NCBI GenBank assembly: GCA_003602665.1
Contig: QQSG01000081.1
Location: 3,720 to 9,800 of the forward strand
Direction: 5' to 3'
DNA length: 6,081 nt
Source: Candidatus Poseidoniales archaeon
GTDB lineage: Archaea > Thermoplasmatota > Poseidoniia > Poseidoniales > Poseidoniaceae
Part shown: one piece after another, positions 1 through 6,081 of the stretch
How positions within the stretch are numbered: the stretch's first letter is position 1
Layout: each line of letters starts with the position of its first letter
Notes under the pieces: generated by a model
Databases searched by the model: none
What the model saw: only the letters and a program-made list of their open reading frames with translations
Told to the model about the DNA's origin: nothing
Translations under genes and position numbers: made by a program

Positions 1-290
1 GTTGAAGTAAATTCTTCTCTTACTTCCCAGGAATGCCCATTCCATTGTTGCATTTCAGCGGTCAGTGTTGACGCATTTGTCAAACGTATTTCACCAAATA
101 ATGGAGAATGAGGGAGCATTGCAGGAGTGGTTTCGTTTGAAGGTTGCCGAATAATAATTCGATTTGTACTGGGTCCACAGAGAAGAGAAAATGTAGCAAG
201 GTGGCTCTTTGGGCCCGAAGAAAGTAACATCATTTCATCCGGAGAACCAAATACGGAGGCATTTTCTCCCAGCAATCCTTGAGATTGCAA
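1..290 (-). CDS. Probable aminodeoxychorismate synthase component I (PabB-like), N-terminal fragment cut by the window edge
   Basis: This frame is open from the pabC stop to the left edge of the window, and about 96 codons are visible from the proposed TTG start at 288-290. In this reading residues 20-25 are MLLSSG, followed by FSLLCGPS and then RIII. This resembles the N-terminal domain of the TrpE/PabB family, where a strand ending LLxS(G) is followed by [RY][YF]S-x-L-x-x-x-P; E. coli PabB has MLLHSG at this point. PabB, with a glutaminase partner, converts chorismate to aminodeoxychorismate, the substrate of PabC, which fits the gene immediately upstream. The catalytic chorismate-binding domain would lie outside the window and cannot be checked. 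No ATG or GTG lies in frame between the pabC stop and the TTG; the first in-frame ATGs (228-233) would remove most of the segment before MLLSSG. The coding call is fairly safe. The family call is inference from a short motif plus gene context. Confidence 0.5.
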   Translation of the reverse strand, partial: MQSQGLLGENASVFGSPDEMMLLSSGPKSHLATFSLLCGPSTNRIIIRQPSNETTPAMLPHSPLFGEIRLTNASTLTAEMQQWNGHSWEVREEFTS

Positions 291-295
291 TGAAT

Positions 296-300
296 TCCTT
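296..300 (-). promoter_or_regulatory. Ribosome-binding site deciding the TTG start of the PabB-like gene
   Basis: Read on the minus strand, AAGGA lies five bases before the in-frame TTG at 288-290. It is part of the palindrome CCTTAAGG. No ATG or GTG start exists in this frame between the pabC stop and the TTG, so this site is the main reason to prefer the TTG over the internal ATG pair at 228-233. A second AAGGA at 276-280 abuts another in-frame TTG (273-275) but is too close to it to serve well. Confidence 0.4.
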
Positions 301-320
301 AAGGAAAGAAGAGGTTCGAT

Positions 321-1091
321 TCACTCCACCCCAGTCCATGAGGTAGGATTTTCCTCGAGACGTGTTATTGCATTTCTGCACAAATCCGTCAACCGCGTCG
401 TCCCATCTCCAATTTCTTCCCCATCAATTGATTCAATCGTTGAGGCACCAAGTCCACTTCCTAGTACTACACATTCAATACAACGGGCAACCATGCGTTC
501 GTTGAGTTTCCCTGTTTGAACAGGGAATCCCGAGGATTTCAGTTCTGATAAAATCGAATGTAGTGTAATTCCGTCAACTGCTTGGGAAGATGAACTGTAC
601 CAAACAGTTCCATCTTCATCGAGTAAAATTGGTGATCCACGATCTGCATCAATAACGGCGAATTCATGAACAAATAATGCAACATCAACTCCAGAGTTCT
701 CTGCTTGTTGTTTTGCTTCGTTATACGCATCCCACGCTGCGTGTTTTGTTCCTGCGATTCGCTTTGGCCATATTTTCGCCGATACCGTAATCGCATCACA
801 TGCCTCGTTTCTTGTTGAATATGCCCTGCTGGATATATTCCATGAACCCTCGGAAGTATATTCAATTCGTACAAGCCCATTTTGGATTTCAGGGTCTAAT
901 GCCACCACTTGGCTCAAAACATTCTCTTTCCATTCACTTGGTAAGTTGATTCTGAGTCTCTTAGCATGCTCTTGAAAACGAATTGAGTGTTGATCAAAGA
1001 GAAACAATCCTCGCTCTTTTGAAAATCTCAATGTCGTAAAAACAGCGGAACGTGGAGGTCGTTGCATACTGCTCACATCATGACCTGTCAT
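321..1091 (-). CDS. pabC: Class IV aminotransferase fold protein, probable 4-amino-4-deoxychorismate lyase (PabC-like)
   Basis: The 256-residue product is a PLP enzyme of fold type IV. PabC releases pyruvate from aminodeoxychorismate to give 4-aminobenzoate for folate-type cofactors, in the cytosol. Landmarks in order: VFTTLRF at 17-23 then H-x-x-R-F (35-39), matching the family's F-x-T-x-R...H-x-x-R-L; an AGTKH segment with the putative Schiff-base Lys at 116; DVALF at 136-140, where the family has DEAL; a D148-containing segment where the family has V-x-E...N-[LI]-F; GIT at 174-176; and ASTIESIDG ending in IGDG. Length suits PabC (about 250-290) better than branched-chain aminotransferases (about 300 or more). 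Two oddities: only about 17 residues precede the VFTT strand, so the usual first strand (NG...) is missing, and the PLP-binding Glu is apparently Asp. Met1 has AGGG too close to it to act as a ribosome-binding site; GTG at codon 6 or ATG at codon 9 are alternatives. It starts 24 bases after the surface-protein stop. A related class IV aminotransferase is the main alternative. Confidence 0.75.
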   Translation of the reverse strand: MTGHDVSSMQRPPRSAVFTTLRFSKERGLFLFDQHSIRFQEHAKRLRINLPSEWKENVLSQVVALDPEIQNGLVRIEYTSEGSWNISSRAYSTRNEACDAITVSAKIWPKRIAGTKHAAWDAYNEAKQQAENSGVDVALFVHEFAVIDADRGSPILLDEDGTVWYSSSSQAVDGITLHSILSELKSSGFPVQTGKLNERMVARCIECVVLGSGLGASTIESIDGEEIGDGTTRLTDLCRNAITRLEENPTSWTGVE

Positions 1092-1115
1092 CCCTATGAC
1101 TTGAGCATCACGGTA

Positions 1116-4100
1116 TCAAAGGAGATCATCCAAGAACGAAGTATCAATGCCTGGGCTTGAGGAGTTTTGTTTGGTTCCAATGTCCAAGTCATTCAGTAGG
1201 TCATTGTCGATTGGCGCTCTCACAGGGTTCATAACAGGCATTGGAGCGATGTACTGTTGTCTATCCATTGGTTGATTTTGTATGCGTTCGGCAGCTTGGA
1301 AGAGAGAACCAGTTTCAACCGGTGGCGGTGGTGGTGGTACACTGGCTTCTGGCGGGGAATTCCAAGCATCATCATCTCCAAGTCCCCAAGTAGCAGTTTG
1401 AATTTCCCATTGCTTATCCTTCTGAGACTTCTTTCCACGACCACGTACGATCGCTAACAACAGAATTAACGAGACAAAGACAAGCCCTGCAGCGAGCAAG
1501 TTCGGCGTAGTTAAGAGAGATTGGAAGTCTGTTCCATCATTTGAATTATCATTATCGACAACACCGCTTTCAACCGCATTAATCATTCGAGGATCCACTG
1601 ATTGGCGGACTTGATTGTCATCGAATGTTGTAACAGAAACGTACCAAGCAGATTTGTTATTGAGTTCGGAAAAGACAGTCGAGGTGATGACGAATGAGTT
1701 TGTTGCCAGGGTATCTCCGATGAATGTAGCATCTGAGATGTCCATGAAATCTTTGTCAGAGATATGAATTTGATACCCTTCAACACCGGTATCATCGGTG
1801 CGATTCCATGTGACCAAGATATCAGTTTCTGCAACCCATTTCAAGGTGATTCCATCGATTATCGGGAGATAATTGCCTGGATCTGTAATTCCATCGTCAA
1901 CCGATTGCGCTGAAACAACAGTCAAATCAGTCTTGTGTGCATTAGCAGAAGAATCAACAGCTACGACAGCAACCCATGTTTCTTGTCCTGGAAGTACAGG
2001 AAGATCACCAGCAATAATCGTTAGAATAAGTGGGAACTCTGGAAGTCTATCAACAGTCATTATCGGTGCATTGGGGCCATCAGACCCAACACCAACGCTT
2101 GTGAATGACCATGAAGCCGCATAAACGTCGTACTGGTAGATATCACTTGCAGTCGAAAGGCCGAATTCGAGATTGAGTGCCGAACCATCATCCATAGGAC
2201 GGTCGCTTAGTTCAATCTCATCAAGACGTGGAGGTGGGGTAATATCCTCCAGGTTGTTAATTGGAACGACGCTTGCCGATAACAAGGAATCAATGTAGAC
2301 GTTTCCTTGCAAATCATGAACAGTTACGGTTACGAAGAGTTCAATTCCTGGCTGAATCAACTGTGGTGTATCTGCGGATGAGAACTCGTCAGACTGTGTA
2401 GCATCTCCATACAATGCAGTGTTCAATGTCAATTCAATTGGATTCTTATCTTCGTCAATCCATTGCTTGTCGATAGAAATACAACCACATGTTGCAGGGT
2501 CGTCTCCATATGCATTCCAAAGGTACGAAAGATCATCAACAGGTTTGTCTGCTGCCCAGACAATGTAATGGCTGAAATCATCTGCAGAGGAAATTGACCA
2601 AACAACATCGATTGCTGTACCATCATCATCTGCATGATCAAACGCTTGGATATTTTCAATTCGAGAAGGAGGCATAGAGGCTCCATCAGAATTATCCAGC
2701 GGTGTTGCTTGAACGATGTTGACATCGTTTAATTCAGCATTTAACCAAGTATCATATGCAACGACACCAATGTAATATTCAAGACCGTCAACGAGAGGTA
2801 AATCGTCTAGCTGTGATACAATCGTTGTGTTCTCTTGACAGGAGTTAACCACTGTTGCAGGAGAGAAACCTGCGACTGAGGTAGGAGGTGTAACGAAGAC
2901 AACTCCTGTAATCATGTAAACGGTGTAGAATGCACAATCATCAGCATCGCTAGGGTCCCAACCGATAGTAATTCTACCTCCTTCATCTTCTGGAGTATCT
3001 ATTGCCCAAACATTTTCGAGTTTAGGAGGTGCTTGTCCATCGTCGATCCCACCAGTTGGTACAACTGGCCCAATGATTGTCGCATTCATGACATCTTCTT
3101 GTCCGCTGATATCGACACAGGTGAATCCAAGCCAATACGGCTTACCAGCATCAAGATTGAGAATAGTTAGATTCCCTTCTGTAGGCATTACAGTGTAAGC
3201 GACGGACAAACCTAGGATATCGTTTATCGCTTGTGTCGAAGTGTAGATTCGAGTTTCGAGAAGATCGAGAGCTGAACATCGAGCCCATTCAGTTTCCAAG
3301 TCCCCTTCTACGCCACCATCAAGCGGTTGAGCTGTAGCCCATTGCGGAGGAGTTGGTACTTCGTTACTGGTTGTCACTGGTCCCACAATTTGACTTGGTA
3401 ATCCCAGGCGTCCGTTGTCGTATTCAACGACTACGAGGGCATAATACTCGACGCCATCAACCAGAGGCACACCGTTAGCCGTTGTTACATCGACTTTGAG
3501 TCGACTGTGAAGTGATTCTGTCTTGTCAATGATTCTTCCAGCAAGATCGATATCGGTTGGTAAAGTTCCCCATGGACCTTCATTAAGATAGACGAGATAT
3601 CGGTTGAAATCTGGGTCGTGAACAAGGGACCATTCAACGGTTAACGCTCCACCGCCATCATCAGGTCTGTCATAAATATCTGCGATTTCAACAGGCGTAT
3701 CTTTTCTCACCCAGTCGTAGATAAGTCGAACTTCGATTGTTCCGTTACTTGGTGCTACAAGTTTAATCGGAACAATTCGAGAACCATTGATTAATTGGCC
3801 GTTATTGATGGCTAATTGGAGGCTGTTTTCAACTCCGGTTGTATTGTCAAGTTCCAGTACAGCATCGTATCTGAGCATACTTGATTGAGCCCAAACCGCT
3901 GCATTTGAGATTGGAGACGTCATCACGAGAGGCACTGTTTGGAATAACAGTCCGTTTACACCTGCGGCCCCAACAGAACTATTGAGAATAACAGGATTTT
4001 CTTGGGTAACAAGATCGATTTGAAGTCCTGGATGAGTCATATTTGTGATTTCCATATACTGTGAATTGAATCCAATGTTGAGTGGATCAGCATAGCGTAC

Positions 4101-6081
4101 ACGAATCGTTTCCATTTCGTTAAAGGCGGTAGCGGGGGTCCAGCCTCTCAAACCATCATCAGAAGTGGTAAGCCAGAAACCATTCGCTCCAACTGCAACA
4201 TTTGTTGGGCCTTGTACGATTGCTGATTTAAGCATCGAATGCGTACTTGTCTGTGCTTCGAGGATTGCCATCCCAGAAGCGCCCATAACCATCAAATGTG
4301 TGCCATCACTATCCATGCGATAGATTGGCCAACCCGATCCGAGTTCAAAACTTGCAAGTCCATCTTCGAATTCTCCAGTCAGTCCGTTGTAATGAACCAA
4401 TGGCCCAACATCAGTTGCGATGTGAAGGCCACCATAATCCGAAGCGACTGAGGTGATGAAATTGGAAGGGAGTTGATCAAATCGATGAGTGGCAGCAACA
4501 GACACATTTGAGAGGTCAACGACAGTAAGGCCTGGCCGTTCAGTTCCTGCTCCATCATGTCCGAGGATTAACCATGTACCTGATTGACTGGTTGTGTAGG
4601 TTTCAATAGACCAAACAGAATTCCCTAACAAGCCATCAGCAGTTGTCATTGTGTTTACTGCACCTGTGGTTGGGATGTACTGTGTTAGACCACTTGGGCT
4701 TGCGATGTAAAGGGTGTTCGAGATGTACCGAATATCTTCAATGTTTGAGGTTGGTAGGCCATCCGATGTTGTCAACGGATTGTCCCAGTCATTGGTTGTT
4801 AGATTCCAGCGACCAATTCCGTTTTGGGTTGCAATGTAGATGTGTGAATTCGAGAAGGCGAATCCTTGGATGTTATCCGAAGGGAGTCCAGATAGGAGCT
4901 GGCCACTTGTGAATTGTTGAGTTGCGATGTCGAATATTTGTACTCCAGCAGCAGTCGATGATGTGCCAAGCAATCCGATGAAGAGTGTCGAGACACCCCC
5001 AGATTGATGCAATGCAATTCCATCTTGGCTGTCGTGGACGGCACCATTCTTCTTTTGCAATACGTTTGTAGCAGTATCAAGCGTGTACATCCCTCCATTT
5101 TGGGTGGTGATGTAGATCATATTTCCTTCCATGAGCATGGAATTTACCTGATTATTGAATGATAAAGACCAACCCTCATTCCAGTCAATACCTCCACTGG
5201 AGTTGAATGTTCCTTGCAATATACCGCCAGAACCCGCACCAGGATTATTTCCGTTTACAGTGACTGAGTAGGTCGAGACCCAAATACGAGAACCATCGCT
5301 GACCATTGCTTCGATGTTACCGCTAACCAAGGCTGGTAACTCAAATTCGGTATTCAATCCCGTGGAACTGAGTATGTCAACATGAGAGTATCCACTTGCC
5401 CCTCCTGCTTGACCAATGAGCCATTCATTCCCGCTGTATTTGATCGATGTAACCGCAGTTCCCACCGATTGGACACTTGCTTGCCCAGTAATTGGACCAA
5501 GTGTTGAAATGGCTGCAAAACCTCCATTGTCATCGTAACCAATGAGCAATTTACCATCTGCATAACTGAATGCATCAAGCCATACAGGGTCTGTCGGAAT
5601 TCCATTTGTGTTAGATGTTATTTCCGCAATCCATGTAGATTGGGTGGTATCGTATTTCGAAATTGGTAAGTTATCATCATCGTAACCGACGTACAGTGTA
5701 TCCGATGGATCACAAGCAACTGCAGCTACTCGCCCGCTCTTGAGAACGGAGGTAGTAAACGAGCCTGCAGCAGTTGTGTTTGCAAGGTCAATGTATGTTA
5801 CACCTCCATTATTATTGAAGAGTCCGACATAGAGGTAGGACCCACATTCTTCCATCGAGATTGGATAGCCATTCGGAATTCCGTTTTGACCAGTAGTATA
5901 GGTGGTCCAGGTGCCAGATGCATCCAACTGACCAATTATACCTCGTTGGAATCCGCCCCAGCCAGCGAAGCTTGCTGAACCGACCATCAAGGTACTTCCA
6001 TCAGTCCAAAGTTCACCAATCCAGTACCCCATTGCATTCGGCAAACCGTTACCGGGCGTCCATGCCGTTTCCCATTGGAAA
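1116..6081 (-). CDS. Giant single-pass cell-surface protein: beta-propeller repeats, fibronectin-III-like stalk, C-terminal membrane anchor (5' partial)
   Basis: The frame is open from the right edge to a TGA at 1116-1118. About 1654 codons are visible; residue 1 here means the TTG at 6042-6044, which is not the true start, because twelve more in-frame codons precede it with propeller-like content (WTPGNGLP). Signal peptide and N-terminus lie outside the window. Order of parts: propeller-blade repeats (1-650), a sequon-rich beta module (651-783), six FN3-like modules (784-1495), a short Asn/Asp/Ser linker, a transmembrane helix (1514-1535), a basic RGRGKK stop-transfer, and a cytosolic tail to 1642. 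By the positive-inside rule the bulk is outside the cell. Blades such as GLPSDNIQ...IYIATQNGIGRW match the Reg_prop-type propeller repeat. No catalytic motif, kinase, protease or sorting signal is visible. The role is probably adhesion or ligand binding at the cell surface, possibly with signalling through the tail. The reading frame and membrane topology are clear; the function is not known. Confidence 0.95.
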   Translation of the reverse strand, partial: FQWETAWTPGNGLPNAMGYWIGELWTDGSTLMVGSASFAGWGGFQRGIIGQLDASGTWTTYTTGQNGIPNGYPISMEECGSYLYVGLFNNNGGVTYIDLANTTAAGSFTTSVLKSGRVAAVACDPSDTLYVGYDDDNLPISKYDTTQSTWIAEITSNTNGIPTDPVWLDAFSYADGKLLIGYDDNGGFAAISTLGPITGQASVQSVGTAVTSIKYSGNEWLIGQAGGASGYSHVDILSSTGLNTEFELPALVSGNIEAMVSDGSRIWVSTYSVTVNGNNPGAGSGGILQGTFNSSGGIDWNEGWSLSFNNQVNSMLMEGNMIYITTQNGGMYTLDTATNVLQKKNGAVHDSQDGIALHQSGGVSTLFIGLLGTSSTAAGVQIFDIATQQFTSGQLLSGLPSDNIQGFAFSNSHIYIATQNGIGRWNLTTNDWDNPLTTSDGLPTSNIEDIRYISNTLYIASPSGLTQYIPTTGAVNTMTTADGLLGNSVWSIETYTTSQSGTWLILGHDGAGTERPGLTVVDLSNVSVAATHRFDQLPSNFITSVASDYGGLHIATDVGPLVHYNGLTGEFEDGLASFELGSGWPIYRMDSDGTHLMVMGASGMAILEAQTSTHSMLKSAIVQGPTNVAVGANGFWLTTSDDGLRGWTPATAFNEMETIRVRYADPLNIGFNSQYMEITNMTHPGLQIDLVTQENPVILNSSVGAAGVNGLLFQTVPLVMTSPISNAAVWAQSSMLRYDAVLELDNTTGVENSLQLAINNGQLINGSRIVPIKLVAPSNGTIEVRLIYDWVRKDTPVEIADIYDRPDDGGGALTVEWSLVHDPDFNRYLVYLNEGPWGTLPTDIDLAGRIIDKTESLHSRLKVDVTTANGVPLVDGVEYYALVVVEYDNGRLGLPSQIVGPVTTSNEVPTPPQWATAQPLDGGVEGDLETEWARCSALDLLETRIYTSTQAINDILGLSVAYTVMPTEGNLTILNLDAGKPYWLGFTCVDISGQEDVMNATIIGPVVPTGGIDDGQAPPKLENVWAIDTPEDEGGRITIGWDPSDADDCAFYTVYMITGVVFVTPPTSVAGFSPATVVNSCQENTTIVSQLDDLPLVDGLEYYIGVVAYDTWLNAELNDVNIVQATPLDNSDGASMPPSRIENIQAFDHADDDGTAIDVVWSISSADDFSHYIVWAADKPVDDLSYLWNAYGDDPATCGCISIDKQWIDEDKNPIELTLNTALYGDATQSDEFSSADTPQLIQPGIELFVTVTVHDLQGNVYIDSLLSASVVPINNLEDITPPPRLDEIELSDRPMDDGSALNLEFGLSTASDIYQYDVYAASWSFTSVGVGSDGPNAPIMTVDRLPEFPLILTIIAGDLPVLPGQETWVAVVAVDSSANAHKTDLTVVSAQSVDDGITDPGNYLPIIDGITLKWVAETDILVTWNRTDDTGVEGYQIHISDKDFMDISDATFIGDTLATNSFVITSTVFSELNNKSAWYVSVTTFDDNQVRQSVDPRMINAVESGVVDNDNSNDGTDFQSLLTTPNLLAAGLVFVSLILLLAIVRGRGKKSQKDKQWEIQTATWGLGDDDAWNSPPEASVPPPPPPVETGSLFQAAERIQNQPMDRQQYIAPMPVMNPVRAPIDNDLLNDLDIGTKQNSSSPGIDTSFLDDLL
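1320..1337 (-). repeat. Short triplet repeat encoding six prolines in the cytosolic tail
   Basis: Six consecutive proline codons (CCA CCA CCA CCG CCA CCG on the coding strand) appear on the plus strand as a GGT/GGC triplet run. They encode residues 1570-1575 in the tail, about 35 residues after the membrane helix. The codons are slightly mixed, so this is more than pure slippage. A run of six prolines normally stalls ribosomes and depends on aIF5A or EF-P for smooth translation. Confidence 0.85.
1440..1505 (-). other. Transmembrane helix of the surface protein
   Basis: This encodes residues 1514-1535, an uncharged stretch rich in Leu, Val, Ile and Ala (NLLAAGLVFVSLILLLAIV), flanked outside by an Asp/Asn/Ser-rich linker (DNDNSNDGTD) and inside by RGRGKK. 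The charge asymmetry places the C-terminal tail in the cytosol. It is the only hydrophobic segment long enough to span a membrane in the visible protein. Confidence 0.9.
1560..3695 (-). repeat. Six fibronectin-III-like modules (protein-level repeat array)
   Basis: Residues about 784-1495 hold six modules of roughly 100-145 residues, approximately 784-893, 894-1000, 1001-1120, 1121-1265, 1266-1385 and 1386-1495. The pattern is PPxLE, then an acidic loop (DRPDDGGG, DTPEDEGG, DHADDDGT, DRPMDDGS), then a strand ending in W or F, then DF-x-x-Y-x-V-Y, and late in the module a segment such as LVDGLEYYIGVVAYD followed by VxATP. These are the A/B-strand, C-strand and F-strand marks of FN3 domains; the Tyr-corner-like [EY]YY-x-x-V-x-x-x-D is clearest in modules 1 and 3. 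Modules 2 and 6 have diverged in the acidic loop. The modules probably form a rigid stalk holding the propellers away from the membrane. Confidence 0.75.
3696..4094 (-). other. Beta-sandwich-like module between propeller and FN3 array
   Basis: This encodes residues about 651-783, rich in alternating hydrophobic and polar residues typical of beta strands (RVRYADPL, LQIDLVTQ, YDAVLELD, IEVRLIYDW). It fits neither the propeller repeat nor the FN3 repeat. It carries five N-x-S/T sequons, at N668, N688, N734, N753 and N767. Its place directly after the last blade matches that of the Y_Y_Y beta-sandwich in propeller-type sensor proteins, but I do not see a firm sequence match to that family. Confidence 0.45.
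4095..6081 (-). repeat. Protein-level tandem repeats: about 14 beta-propeller blades
   Basis: The encoded segment (residues 1-650 plus 12 upstream codons) repeats a unit of about 35-50 residues: a G-[LI]-P or similar turn, a short strand ending near I/V, a variable stretch, then a strand of the type [LI]-[YWF]-[IV]-[AGS]-[TYS], a glycine turn and a strand ending near W or D-[LI]. I count blades starting near residues -2, 52, 101, 145, 191, 236, 296, 335, 383, 425, 467, 522, 566 and 607. The clearest neighbours are 383-420 and 425-461 (SGLPSDNI...IYIATQNG and DGLPTSNI...LYIASPSG). Fourteen blades would make two seven-bladed propellers, but further blades could lie upstream of the window. Blade boundaries were drawn by eye. 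Confidence 0.75.

Noticed and set aside
539..880. Second minus-strand open frame of 113 codons inside the pabC-like gene.
   Set aside because: It is a shifted frame over a segment whose pabC frame carries the PLP-enzyme motifs; its predicted product has no family resemblance.
1092..1115. Transcription terminator between the surface gene and pabC.
   Set aside because: The 24-base gap has no T-run on the coding strand and no stable hairpin, so nothing supports a stop of transcription here.
1113..1120. Minus-strand TTTGATAC about 25 bases before the pabC ATG, in the right place for an archaeal TATA box of a leaderless transcript.
   Set aside because: The match to an archaeal TATA consensus is weak, no BRE is evident, and it overlaps the last codon and stop of the surface gene. 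A similar TTGATAC occurs nearby inside the coding region, so it may be chance.
1873..2124. Plus-strand open frame of 83 codons.
   Set aside because: It lies wholly inside the FN3-encoding part of the minus-strand gene, its product shows no recognisable feature, and it has no visible ribosome-binding context. The same applies to the plus-strand frames at 1257-1457, 4239-4451 and 4643-4912.
6042..6044. TTG as the start codon of the surface protein.
   Set aside because: The frame stays open to the window edge and the twelve codons before it encode propeller-like sequence (WTPGNGLP). A secreted protein would also need a signal peptide, which is absent here, so the true start is outside the window.
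1..6081. All three genes are in the same frame, separated by TGA codons, which could suggest TGA recoding or stop read-through.
   Set aside because: The surface gene alone is open for over 1650 codons with no in-frame TGA, and Trp is written as TGG throughout, so TGA is a normal stop here. Same-frame neighbours occur by chance in about one of nine cases for three genes. The PabB-like gene also has its own ribosome-binding site.

Overview
The window holds three genes, all read from the minus strand and packed closely. In their reading direction they are a very large cell-surface protein whose start lies beyond the right edge (1116-6081), a complete aminodeoxychorismate-lyase-like gene (pabC-type, 321-1091), and the first part of a gene running off the left edge (1-290). 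The last of these looks like the N-terminus of PabB, aminodeoxychorismate synthase component I. I see no rRNA, tRNA, CRISPR array, insertion sequence or phage gene.

The likely source is an uncultured marine archaeon of the Poseidoniales / Marine Group II type. This is inference. It rests on the single-pass surface protein that combines propeller repeats with fibronectin-like modules and ends in a membrane helix, a basic stop-transfer sequence and a Pro/Asp-rich cytosolic tail. It also rests on the absence of bacterial surface-sorting signals (no LPXTG, PEP-CTERM or Por-type C-terminus). GC content, judged from a few sampled lines, is in the mid-40s percent. A marine bacterium cannot be excluded.

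Region by region: (i) 4095-6081 encodes about 14 propeller-blade-like repeats, enough for two seven-bladed beta-propellers. (ii) 3696-4094 encodes a beta-rich module unusually dense in N-glycosylation sequons. (iii) 1560-3695 encodes six fibronectin-III-like modules, most sharing an acidic D-x-P-x-D-D/E-G-G loop. (iv) 1440-1505 is a transmembrane helix, followed by a cytosolic tail of about 107 residues with six consecutive prolines and a short acidic-leucine motif near its end. (v) The pabC-like gene follows after 24 bases. (vi) The PabB-like start follows 30 bases after that, with a TTG start behind an AAGGA ribosome-binding site.

Together, PabB (with a glutaminase partner, PabA) and PabC would make 4-aminobenzoate from chorismate for folate-type cofactors, so the two left-hand genes form a plausible pathway unit. 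The surface protein has no obvious metabolic link to them. The most notable feature is its resemblance to the sensor half of hybrid two-component systems (two propellers followed by a beta-sandwich), here carried on a long stalk with no kinase.
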